From the NCBI GenBank assembly GCA_026702755.1, contig JAPPBX010000121.1, forward strand, positions 1-36,972: 36,972 bases of DNA. Direction: 5' to 3'. The stretch comes from Candidatus Poribacteria bacterium (lineage in GTDB: Bacteria > Poribacteria > WGA-4E > WGA-3G). The notes below the pieces were generated by a model that was not told the origin of the DNA, did not search any database, and saw only the letters and a program-made list of their open reading frames with translations. Below, piece after piece: positions 13,635-21,273 of this stretch. How positions within the stretch are numbered: position 1 is the first letter of the stretch; every line of letters begins with the position of its first letter. The position numbers and the translations under genes are program-made.

Positions 13635-14015
13635 ATGGCTGAATTTGCGAACATGCCACCTCGTATTCAAAAGATTGTGCAATCGCATCTATGTGAGGAT
13701 GAACATATTTACTTGTGCGTCCTCGGTCGCTCCAATTTGCTACGTCCAGATTTCGTTTTTATCACGTCTCGCAGAGTCCTCGTTTTGGATGAACGATATA
13801 TAGGAAGCCTTGCTGTTTCTTACGCGAATGTCCGATGTAATCTATTATTCACGGAAATCCGCGGGGTCAAGTTGGTCCGACATCTCAAACATCGACTTCT
13901 CCGCCAAGCAAGACTTGAAATTAGCGTTGTACGTGCTGTCCATTGGATCGATAATATCAACTTCCGTTCAGCTCGGGCCGCCTATGTCTGCATCACTGAA
14001 CAGCTCACAAAGTAG
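13635..14015 (+). CDS. Bacterial PH-like domain protein (126 aa)
   Basis: Resembles the YokE-type bacterial PH domain: a helical start (PPRIQKIVQSHL), then beta strands with the family-like turn DFVFITSRRVLVLDERYIG and a terminal helix. Such domains usually mediate protein contacts at the membrane. I chose ATG 13635 over the in-frame TTG at 13611, which would give a longer N-terminus. It ends 11 bp before the YqiJ-like gene, so it probably belongs to the flotillin operon. Role unknown. Confidence 0.65.
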   Translation: MAEFANMPPRIQKIVQSHLCEDEHIYLCVLGRSNLLRPDFVFITSRRVLVLDERYIGSLAVSYANVRCNLLFTEIRGVKLVRHLKHRLLRQARLEISVVRAVHWIDNINFRSARAAYVCITEQLTK

Positions 14016-14026
14016 AGAAGAACGCC

Positions 14027-14758
14027 ATGATAGAATTCCTGAATTACCTTATGGTCTCATACAACGCTTGGTTCACGGCACCACTAACGATCGTCTTCCT
14101 ACTCGCGATCTTTCGACTCGCGATGGGGGCAATCGACTTCGGTGACGCAGACGCTGATGTCGATGCTGATATGGATGTAGATGCTGATATAGATATAGAT
14201 GCCGACATAGATGCTGATATGGACATAGATGCTGATGTAGATGCTGATATGGACGTAGATGCTGATGTCGCTGGAGATGCAGGCGGTCTGACTCCCTCTT
14301 TCGGCGACGTATTTGGATTTTTGAATGTTGGCAAGGTCCCCTTGATGGTTGTGCTGATGTCCCTATTTGCAACATGGGGAATCACAGGGCTGATAGCGAA
14401 CACACTCCTTGATGTCGCTACGAATCAGCAGTGGGTTTGGATATCGTGTCTTATCGCCCTGTTCTGTTGCGTATTAGGAACGCGTTACATCTCGATGGGA
14501 CTCTCAAAACTGTTTCCTGAAAGTGAAAAAGCGATCAGTGATGTCCATCTCCTCGGTTTAAGTGGGCGGGTTATTAGTGGACAGATTACAACGACCTTTG
14601 GGACCGCTCGCGTCCAAGTTCCCGATGGACCAGAATTGACCGTCAGCTGCCGTGTCAAATCCGATGAAGTCACACCTGTCAAGGGGGATACTGTTGTGCT
14701 CATAAACTATGATCGCGCGAAACGCATCTTTGATGTAAGAAAAAGTGAAATGGAGTAA
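14027..14758 (+). CDS. YqiJ-like membrane protein with Asp-rich linker
   Basis: Partner of flotillin in the YqiJ-YqiK arrangement (NfeD-like role). Transmembrane segments lie at about residues 15-35, 103-128 and 136-156. The C-terminal ~70 residues (GLSGRVISGQITTTFGTARVQVPDG) form an OB-fold domain. Between the first two membrane segments is an almost pure D-A/V/I/M-D repeat, residues 38-84 (14138-14278), encoded by an 18-bp degenerate DNA repeat of the GATGCTGATATGGATGTA type. This acidic loop could bind cations such as Ca2+, but that is inference. Flotillin follows after a 188-bp repeat-bearing gap. Confidence 0.8.
   Translation: MIEFLNYLMVSYNAWFTAPLTIVFLLAIFRLAMGAIDFGDADADVDADMDVDADIDIDADIDADMDIDADVDADMDVDADVAGDAGGLTPSFGDVFGFLNVGKVPLMVVLMSLFATWGITGLIANTLLDVATNQQWVWISCLIALFCCVLGTRYISMGLSKLFPESEKAISDVHLLGLSGRVISGQITTTFGTARVQVPDGPELTVSCRVKSDEVTPVKGDTVVLINYDRAKRIFDVRKSEME
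14138..14278 (+). repeat. Intragenic Asp-codon tandem repeat
   Basis: GAT/GAC alternates with GCT, GTA, ATA or ATG in units of about 18 bp, coding for the acidic loop of the YqiJ-like protein. Degenerate copies suggest slippage growth followed by drift. Length may vary between strains. Confidence 0.75.
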
Positions 14759-14786
14759 CGTTTTAACAATTCTCTATCGGGGGAAT

Positions 14787-14923
14787 GGTTCTCGGTTCTC
14801 GGTTCTCAGTTGTCAGTTAAAGAGATTGACTGTGGGGGTAACAATAAAGTAACCGACACAAGTTCTTAACCGAAAACCGAAAACTGATAACTGACTACCA
14901 TTTCTCCGAAAACTGATAACCGT
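14787..14923. repeat. Hairpin-forming TCAGTTTTCAG / ACTGATAACTG element
   Basis: Left arm TTCTCGGTTCTCAGTTGTCAG, right arm with CGAAAACTGATAACTGA, between yqiJ-like and flotillin genes. It has an additional right-arm copy at 14907-14923. It ends about 15 bp before the flotillin ribosome site. Confidence 0.6.
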
Positions 14924-14946
14924 TAAAGTATAGAGGAGAATTAGAC

Positions 14947-16806
14947 ATGTTCGGCGCAAATGCTAATTTATTTTTTACTGTCGTCGGTAGTATTATCGCT
15001 TTGCTCGTTGTTTTCTTGTTAATCTACCGTTCCTTTTACAAAAAAGCCCCAGCAGATTCGGCGTTAGTTATCGCTGGCGGGCGAAAAAAGCGCGTCGTCT
15101 TTGGCGGAAGCCTCATCAATCCTATTACCAACACAACACAACTCATTTCCTTGAATACACTCCAACTACCCGTTGAACGAACAGGGCAAGCCGCACTTAT
15201 CACCAAAGACAGTTTGCGGGTTGATCTTGAAGCACAATTCTATGTCAAAATCGAACCCAATGAACAGGATGTACTCAAAGCCGTTGCAAGCCTTGGGAAT
15301 AAAACATTAACGCCCGCCGAAGTCAATAAACTTCTTGAAGGCAAACTTGTCGGTGTTCTGCGGAGCGTCGCCGCAACCATGGATTTACAAGAATTGCACG
15401 AAAAACGACAGCAATTTTCCGACCAGGTCCAGGAAGCTTGCCGCGACGACCTTGAACAGAACGGCTTTAAATTGGAAAGTGTCGCCGTCACCAACCTCGA
15501 CCAGACACCGCTTGAGGAACTTAACGAGAACAACCGCTTTGACGTTGTTGCCATTCAAACTATCAAGGAGGAAGTTGAAGACCGGCAGACCAAAACCGCT
15601 CGCATCGAACACGAAAACCAAGTGAAACGCGAAGAAGACCGGCTCAAAGCCCAACTTGAGATTAAACAACGTGAAGAGGAAACCGAGACAGAGGGCTTAG
15701 AAGTAGAGAAACGCCTCGACTTCGCACAGGAACAACAGCGCAAGGCGATCGCTACCAACAAAGCCGAGCAAGAACGCGAAATTGAGGCACATAAATTTGA
15801 ACAGCAACAAGCTGTTGAGGAAGCGCGAATCAAGCAAGAAGAAGTAGTCAAGTCTACAGAGATCCTCCAGAAACAACGGCTTGATACTGCCCGGATTGAA
15901 CAGGAACGTCAAGTCCAAGAAACCGAGATCGCACAGAAGCAGGCGGTTGAAGTCGCTCGTGTCCAGCAAGAACAGATGATTGAGGAGGCACAAATTCAGC
16001 GCGAACTCACCGTCGAAAAAGCCAAGGTTGAGCAGCAACGCGCTGTTGAGGAAGCCGGTATCTCCAGCAGAATCGTTCTTATTGAGAAAGACCGCGAGGA
16101 AAAAGAGGCGCAGGCTGAGAACGCCATTCAGGTCTCAATCAAGGAAAAGGAGCGCGAAGCAGCACTCATTGAACTTTTGGACGTTAGCGCACAAAAGGCG
16201 AAAGCCGAAGCGGCTGTTTTAACGGCTGAGGCTGTTGAAGAAGCGGAACGCCAAAGTCAGGTCGCTCTTATACGCGCTGAACAGGAAGCGGATGAGGAGC
16301 GCATCGCTAAGGAACGCGCCGCCGATGCCGAAGCTTACGCTGTTGTCGAGGCTGCTAAGGCGGAACTTGGGGCGGCTGAGGTCAAGGCGCAGGCACAAAC
16401 AATTCTCGCGGAGGCACTCCTGGTTGAGGCGAAAGCGAAAGCCGATGGCGAAGAAGCCTCAATTGCTGCGAAAAATCAGGCGGATTCCAAAGTACTCGTT
16501 AGCGACGCAATATTGGCATTGGTAGACTCCCTACCCGGGGTGACCAACGAGTTAATGAAACCCGCAGAGCGTATTGAAAGCATTCGTGTGCTTGACCTTG
16601 GCGGTGGCAATGGTAATGGCAGCGGTAGTATGAACCGCATCCTTAGTTCGATTGTCAACGCTGGTGCGGCGGTGCCGTTACTTAAAGAGATCGTCGGGTT
16701 CAGCGGTTTAGATACCGAAAAGATCGCACAGACCGTTCGCGATTACGCCTCGGGGATCGTAGTTGATGCGCAGGTAGATTCATCAGAATCGACAGATGAC
16801 GATTAG
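14947..16806 (+). CDS. Flotillin family protein (YqiK-like, 619 aa)
   Basis: Flotillins scaffold ordered membrane domains. One N-terminal transmembrane helix (about 9-28), then an SPFH/band-7 domain (about 35-210; ITKDSLRVDLEAQFYVKI and VAVTNLDQTPLEELNENNRFD are typical), then a very long charged coiled coil (about 215-500, rich in E-x-R/K-A-E-x-E heptads), and a Gly-rich C-terminal part (GGGNGNGSGS near 555-565) used for oligomer contacts. GAGGAG about 9 nt upstream supports the start. Its place after a YqiJ-like gene matches the known two-gene flotillin module. Expected to form large oligomers at the cytoplasmic membrane. Confidence 0.93.
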   Translation: MFGANANLFFTVVGSIIALLVVFLLIYRSFYKKAPADSALVIAGGRKKRVVFGGSLINPITNTTQLISLNTLQLPVERTGQAALITKDSLRVDLEAQFYVKIEPNEQDVLKAVASLGNKTLTPAEVNKLLEGKLVGVLRSVAATMDLQELHEKRQQFSDQVQEACRDDLEQNGFKLESVAVTNLDQTPLEELNENNRFDVVAIQTIKEEVEDRQTKTARIEHENQVKREEDRLKAQLEIKQREEETETEGLEVEKRLDFAQEQQRKAIATNKAEQEREIEAHKFEQQQAVEEARIKQEEVVKSTEILQKQRLDTARIEQERQVQETEIAQKQAVEVARVQQEQMIEEAQIQRELTVEKAKVEQQRAVEEAGISSRIVLIEKDREEKEAQAENAIQVSIKEKEREAALIELLDVSAQKAKAEAAVLTAEAVEEAERQSQVALIRAEQEADEERIAKERAADAEAYAVVEAAKAELGAAEVKAQAQTILAEALLVEAKAKADGEEASIAAKNQADSKVLVSDAILALVDSLPGVTNELMKPAERIESIRVLDLGGGNGNGSGSMNRILSSIVNAGAAVPLLKEIVGFSGLDTEKIAQTVRDYASGIVVDAQVDSSESTDDD

Positions 16807-16831
16807 TTGACATTTTTGCGTGTTTCGGGCG

Positions 16832-16861
16832 TGGGTACGGTTACGTTTACCCCCACTTTTA
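16832..16861 (+). terminator. Possible terminator after flotillin
   Basis: GTGGGTA pairs imperfectly with TACCCCCAC across a short loop and is followed by TTTTAAAC. It lies about 25 nt after the flotillin stop. A second inverted pair CACTGGC/GCCAGTG (16869-16905) follows in the leader of the next gene. Weak evidence. Confidence 0.3.
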
Positions 16862-16922
16862 AACAAACACTGGCAAGGATAGACTGTGCTTTAAACGCCA
16901 GTGCCTATGAAAGGATGCACAG

Positions 16923-17432
16923 ATGGAAAAAGAGAAACAACCAGACATTGAGGTTAAAGTTAACTTTCTCTCAATTGATCGGAGCACAGGTGCACCGATA
17001 GTTGTCCTTAGAGAGAAAGACGGCGAGTTGAATCGGATACTGCCCATCCTGATCGGCGAATCAGAAGCGGCGGCTATTCAGAAGCATTTAGAAAACGTGG
17101 AACTCCCACGTCCATTGACACACGATTTGCTCAAGATTATGATTGAAACCCTTGAGGCAAAAGTTGTCGCTGTGTGTGTACACACCTTTGAAAAACACAC
17201 TTTCTATGCATACGTTACATTGCAGGTCAAAGATGGTAACATTGAAGTAGACTGTCGCCCAAGTGATGGCATCGCACTCGCCCTTCGCTGCGAAGCTCCT
17301 ATCTATGTTGCCGAGAACGTTATTGCCGAGCATGGATTTGCTGAACAGGAGATTGAAAAAGGACAGAAACACGATACCAAAGATGTGCTGGAGAATTTAG
17401 ATGACGACACACTAAAGCAGTATACGGTCTAA
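16923..17432 (+). CDS. Bifunctional nuclease (BFN/DUF151) domain protein
   Basis: DUF151 family, related to the plant BBD nucleases with RNase and DNase activity; its bacterial role is unsettled. Family hallmarks are present: VVLREKDGELNRILPILIGESEAAAI (about 27-52), RPLTHDLL (62-69) and DCRPSDGIALALR (109-121). The C-terminal ~40 residues are acidic and variable. Length (169 aa) is normal. AAAGGA about 8 nt upstream supports the start. The methyltransferase gene begins only 4 bp after its stop, which probably reflects later insertion of the restriction-modification genes. Confidence 0.9.
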   Translation: MEKEKQPDIEVKVNFLSIDRSTGAPIVVLREKDGELNRILPILIGESEAAAIQKHLENVELPRPLTHDLLKIMIETLEAKVVAVCVHTFEKHTFYAYVTLQVKDGNIEVDCRPSDGIALALRCEAPIYVAENVIAEHGFAEQEIEKGQKHDTKDVLENLDDDTLKQYTV

Positions 17433-17436
17433 CATA

Positions 17437-18354
17437 ATGGGCAATTCGTTTGGAACAAACTGCACTGTCCTTCATGAAAGTTGCGCAACTGCGTTGGATA
17501 GGGATGACTTTGCCTCAAAAATAGACCTCTCCTTTCTCGATCCTCCCTTTAATCAGGATAAGGCTTACAATGCATGGGATGATAATTTGCCGCCAGAGGA
17601 ATATTGGGGGTGGATGCGTGAGATCTGTGCAAAGGTGTATGCCCTAACTTCTGATGGCGGTGCGATTTATTTTATGCAACGTGAGAAAAATACAGAATTC
17701 GTGTTGCAATGTTTGCGAGATGCTGGGTGGACCTTTCAAAACCTGATTATCTGGAAAAAGAAAACCTCAGCGGTACCGGGGACAAAGCGTTTCGGCAAGC
17801 ACTACCAGATCATCGCGTTTGCAACGAAAGGGAAAACGCCGCGTGTTTTCAATCGTCTCCGCATTGATCCTCCACTACCGGTAGGTTACAAGCATGAACG
17901 TGAAAATGGAATGTTTGTAACCGATGTATGGGACGATATCCGCGAATTGACTTCTGGCTATTTCGCAGGTGATGAAGCGTTGCGAGATGCAGAAGGCAAT
18001 CGTCTACATAAGCAGCAAACACCTATCCAACTTCTCCTTCGGATTATTCTCTCCTCTACAAATCCCGATGATGTTGTCCTTGATCCGTTCGCGGGTTCAG
18101 GGACAACGCTGGTTGTAGCGGAACAATTGGGGCGAAAATCGGTAGGGATTGAGCTTGATTGGCATAATGTTACGCTCATTGAAAATAGACTTGCCGAGCA
18201 GCGGGAATCAGATGATGTCTTGCGCTTTTTCAAGGATTACACGTGTACCCCAAATTTAGAAGCAATTTGGGGGGAAACTGCGTTGGACAAAAAATCTGTA
18301 TCTTCTGAGGCAGCTGTTTCTAAGCAGATAACACTTTTTGAATCGAAAAAATAA
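17437..18354 (+). CDS. DNA methyltransferase (N6-A or N4-C, beta-type), putative type II
   Basis: Transfers a methyl group from S-adenosylmethionine to an exocyclic amino group in DNA. The catalytic motif IV DPPF (35-38) precedes motif I DPFAGSGTT (216-224), the order of the beta class. GIEL (237-240) continues the SAM site. The region between (RIDPP, VWDDIREL, HKQQTPIQLLLRI) is typical. DPPF rather than SPPY favours adenine, but this is not certain. The PD-ExK gene begins directly after its stop, so the two form a restriction-modification pair with this enzyme protecting host DNA. The recognition sequence cannot be read off. Confidence 0.9.
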   Translation: MGNSFGTNCTVLHESCATALDRDDFASKIDLSFLDPPFNQDKAYNAWDDNLPPEEYWGWMREICAKVYALTSDGGAIYFMQREKNTEFVLQCLRDAGWTFQNLIIWKKKTSAVPGTKRFGKHYQIIAFATKGKTPRVFNRLRIDPPLPVGYKHERENGMFVTDVWDDIRELTSGYFAGDEALRDAEGNRLHKQQTPIQLLLRIILSSTNPDDVVLDPFAGSGTTLVVAEQLGRKSVGIELDWHNVTLIENRLAEQRESDDVLRFFKDYTCTPNLEAIWGETALDKKSVSSEAAVSKQITLFESKK

Positions 18355-19200
18355 ATGGCTCACTCAATTTATCATTTTTTCGCTGATTTGTGCCGAAAAA
18401 AAGAGGAATTCCTCTCAGAAAATGAACTTGAAAGTTTTTCATTTGATGAGCAAATGCTTTCTTGTACTAACAAGGGTATATTTCCAGATTTAGCCATTAA
18501 ACTCAATGATGACGATAAACAGTTTACTGGCGGTGAATTGATTGAACTCAAGGATAGCAAAACCTATTCGGTCGCTTCATTTAACTCAACAATTCCAACA
18601 GGTGAAAAAGATATTAGGAAGTTGACTGAAGGCGCGGAAAATACTATCCGAACACAGATGGAAGAAGCAGGTAACAATATACTTTCCGTCCCCATTCGCC
18701 AAGTTTTCTATCTAATTCGTGGTAGAAAACAATCAAATGTCAAAGCCTGTTTAACTCACGGAAAGTTTTTTGAGACTGTCCCAGTTTCAACCTTAATCTC
18801 GAAGTCATTTGGTCAAGCCCTTGAAGAACGCCTGAATGAGCTGGGGGAATCCTTATCGGTATCAATGAAGCAGAAATTACTAAATCTATTCAGTGAACAA
18901 CAGACCTTTAGTAGAACGAGAAATGTGGATGATGCCTCAGTAAGGTTACGTTTTCGTGTAATGACAGAAGTTAAAGCTGGCGCGAATATTTTGAACCCGA
19001 ATCAATATCCTCAAATTGGTGACAGGACACTGAACTTCGCCGTACCGTGTCATGGTGAAACCGAGCGGAACCAACAGCACGATAAAATGAAGATTGCCTT
19101 TCAGGAAATGGAATGTAAAGAATTATTTTCACAAATGGAAGTTTTTAGCCTCCAGCACCATTTTAATGGAAAATTTCTTATTTTTCAGACGCATCTATAG
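18355..19200 (+). CDS. Putative type II restriction endonuclease (PD-ExK)
   Basis: The call rests on two things: the immediate position behind a stand-alone DNA methyltransferase (ATG follows the TAA without a gap) and a plausible nuclease core, PD (44-45, IFPDLAI) then ELK (64-66, LIELKDSKT). That is the PD-(D/E)xK arrangement with an 18-residue gap, in a beta-strand context. No membrane segment or other domain is visible. Codon use looks more A/T-rich than the neighbours, in line with horizontal transfer. No named endonuclease family recognised. Appears full length with no frameshift. Confidence 0.75.
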   Translation: MAHSIYHFFADLCRKKEEFLSENELESFSFDEQMLSCTNKGIFPDLAIKLNDDDKQFTGGELIELKDSKTYSVASFNSTIPTGEKDIRKLTEGAENTIRTQMEEAGNNILSVPIRQVFYLIRGRKQSNVKACLTHGKFFETVPVSTLISKSFGQALEERLNELGESLSVSMKQKLLNLFSEQQTFSRTRNVDDASVRLRFRVMTEVKAGANILNPNQYPQIGDRTLNFAVPCHGETERNQQHDKMKIAFQEMECKELFSQMEVFSLQHHFNGKFLIFQTHL

Positions 19201-19380
19201 CTTAGGCTCGTTTAACAGTCCTAACTTAATCTCATAGGTGATCGTAACGTTTTGTATAAGGGAAATAAAAAATTCGGTAATTTGGTAAACTCGGTTTTCA
19301 CTCGCGCGAACGTCTCTTATCCGTGTTAATCCACGTAATCCGTGTAATCCGCGATTCAAACAACGATGGGGTAGAATGTT
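19201..19380. other. Intergenic region with AATCCGTG-type repeats
   Basis: Contains a run of related units (AATCCACGT, AATCCGTGT, AATCCGCGA at about 19328-19355) in front of the acetylation locus. No ORF or clear promoter seen. Confidence 0.4.
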
Positions 19381-21117
19381 TTGAAGCACCGATATTGGAT
19401 ACAGTCCTTTATTATTTGTATCGTAGCATGTTTTGTTGTAAGTGTTGATGGGTTTTCTAAGGACATATCGTTTGATGAAGTCCCTGAAGCCATCCAGAAA
19501 ATTGCCCTCCGTGAAATTGGAGATGTGCCAATTCGTGATGTCGATCGGGAAAGAGAAGATGGCGAAACTGTCTACGACATAGAAGCGAAGAACAACAGAA
19601 TTGACATTGAGCTGGAGATCGCAGCCGATGGCACACTGCGGGAGAAGGATGTTACGGAGAAGATCACTTTTTCGGAACTCCCTGTATCCGTCCAAGATAC
19701 GGTTCATCGGCATGCTGGGACGCTGAAAATTAATGACGTGGAACGGAGAACCGGGCTTGGTATGAGGGTCGTAGGAAGTCGTTTGCAAACCGACACAATT
19801 TATTACGACGTTGAAGCCGAAGAATTCGGTGTAGAAATCGACTTGGAGATCGCTCCGGACGGTAGATTGTTAGATATAGATGTAAGTGATCCTATCCGGC
19901 TTAAAGTAAAGCTGCTCGCGAAATCCAAGATTCCGACGCTCTCCGACATCGCCCCCTATCGAGAGGCACTCGTGTTTTACGAGTACAGCGTCCAGAAACG
20001 TCTGAAAGGCAAATTCACCGATAAAAGACTCCGCGTTGCACATTGGGCAATCCACGACAACCAACCGCAGACAATCCGAAAGGCAAAAGTAGGCAGTTCA
20101 CACACGCTCCACCTTTATCCGTACCAACGATTTAGTGAGTTTGAGAGTCTTTACACCAGTGATACACTTGCGTTAGACGCTGAAATTCCGCTCTATCACG
20201 ATGTCGGTCAGAAAATTCTTGAGAACCGTTCTGTTGAGGAGCGTTACGATTACGACAGCATTTTTTCAGAGAAGATGCCGATCTTTTGGCGGATAAAAGA
20301 TCAACTTAAACTCGTCGCTTTGGGAGACTCAAGGGGTGCGGCTGGTATTCGAGCAGAAATGTTTTATGGTGAAGAAAATCGCAAAACGCCGATGGCGTAT
20401 AACCTTGCAATTTCAGGCGGTCCGTTGGAGTTCCAAGAGATTGTTGTTGATGAATATCTTTTGAAAATGCCGAAGTTAGAATGGGTAGTTTATCAGATGT
20501 CACCCCGCGCAGTAAATCGGTACTTCGACCATTCGGCGGACCGGCGATTGTTAAAGAGTCACGGTTTCGCCTTTGATCGTAAGCACGCCGAGACCCTCTG
20601 GGAGAGGTCTAATGAGGGTGAAAATAAAAAGACAGTTGCTGAAATTATTTCGGTACCGCACGTCTCAGAGTACTGGAATGAGCGTCCATGGGGCTGGAAG
20701 TTTAAGGCGGAGGTATGGCATAATCCAAAGCCAAAAAAATCCAAACAGAGATGGGAAATTTCTAAGAAGCGGTGGAACCGCCTTACGTCAATGATTGCCT
20801 CATTGGGCAAGCGAAATGTTAAGGTTTTGTTATACTTGTCGCCCTTTCACCCGGTTATGCGGGACCAACCCGTCGTGGACGATGACGGTACAACCCAGAA
20901 AGGGTATCGGGAATTAGTGGATCGGTTGAAACAACTGGAGGTTGAATTTCCAAACCTCGTCTTCCTTGATTTACTACAAGGTGGGAATCACGACTTTGCT
21001 CCGGTGATGTTCAAAGACCTTGACCATCTCAACGCACTTGGCGCAGCGAAATTGACGCAGGAGTTAGAAGAGATTCGGTTTTTTAACGATTCGCAAAGCG
21101 TTAGATCAAGCGATTAA
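19381..21117 (+). CDS. Secreted PepSY-SGNH fusion protein (acyltransferase-like)
   Basis: The start is TTG; only this start keeps the signal peptide (basic MKHRYW, hydrophobic 8-22). Two PepSY-like domains follow (about 28-90 and 95-168), each with a helix FxExPxxxQ and a strand pair ending EIAxDGxLxxxD. The rest (about 190-570) resembles the SGNH-hydrolase fold used by polysaccharide O-acetyltransferases: nucleophile motif LGDSRG with Ser317 and a C-terminal DLDH (Asp546, His549). It heads the cluster with the MBOAT and two AlgJ-like genes, so it probably takes part in periplasmic transfer of acetyl groups. PepSY domains may bind a protein or inhibit. This domain pairing is unfamiliar to me. 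Confidence 0.7.
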   Translation: MKHRYWIQSFIICIVACFVVSVDGFSKDISFDEVPEAIQKIALREIGDVPIRDVDREREDGETVYDIEAKNNRIDIELEIAADGTLREKDVTEKITFSELPVSVQDTVHRHAGTLKINDVERRTGLGMRVVGSRLQTDTIYYDVEAEEFGVEIDLEIAPDGRLLDIDVSDPIRLKVKLLAKSKIPTLSDIAPYREALVFYEYSVQKRLKGKFTDKRLRVAHWAIHDNQPQTIRKAKVGSSHTLHLYPYQRFSEFESLYTSDTLALDAEIPLYHDVGQKILENRSVEERYDYDSIFSEKMPIFWRIKDQLKLVALGDSRGAAGIRAEMFYGEENRKTPMAYNLAISGGPLEFQEIVVDEYLLKMPKLEWVVYQMSPRAVNRYFDHSADRRLLKSHGFAFDRKHAETLWERSNEGENKKTVAEIISVPHVSEYWNERPWGWKFKAEVWHNPKPKKSKQRWEISKKRWNRLTSMIASLGKRNVKVLLYLSPFHPVMRDQPVVDDDGTTQKGYRELVDRLKQLEVEFPNLVFLDLLQGGNHDFAPVMFKDLDHLNALGAAKLTQELEEIRFFNDSQSVRSSD

Positions 21118-21273
21118 ATGCCATAACCGATTTCGTTGAACGGGTGCCTGCGCCGGTGTTGCAGTCAACCATCACTTAATACCAACGTCTGCAGGAGCCC
21201 AAAGGGTACTGACTTCAACAGAAACCATCGTGAAGCAAAGTGGAACGGTGCCCAAGAGCCAATAGTTAAAAAT

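Noticed and set aside
14138-14278. Possible CRISPR or VNTR locus
   Set aside because: The repeat lies in frame inside a gene, has no spacers, and its units are degenerate GAT-rich codons.
14044-14403. 119-aa and 100-aa minus-strand ORFs rich in Ser/Thr or His/Gln
   Set aside because: They are mirror readings of the Asp-codon repeat in the YqiJ-like gene; repeats keep antisense frames open.
19195-19788. 197-aa minus-strand ORF
   Set aside because: It is antisense to the end of the endonuclease gene and the start of the PepSY-SGNH gene, has no ribosome site or recognisable motif, and spans a repeat-bearing gap.
21136-21273. 46-residue N-terminal extension of the MBOAT protein
   Set aside because: It is Cys/Arg/Asn-rich, unlike any MBOAT start; the family begins at MVFSSHIF, and the catalytic His then falls at residue 322.
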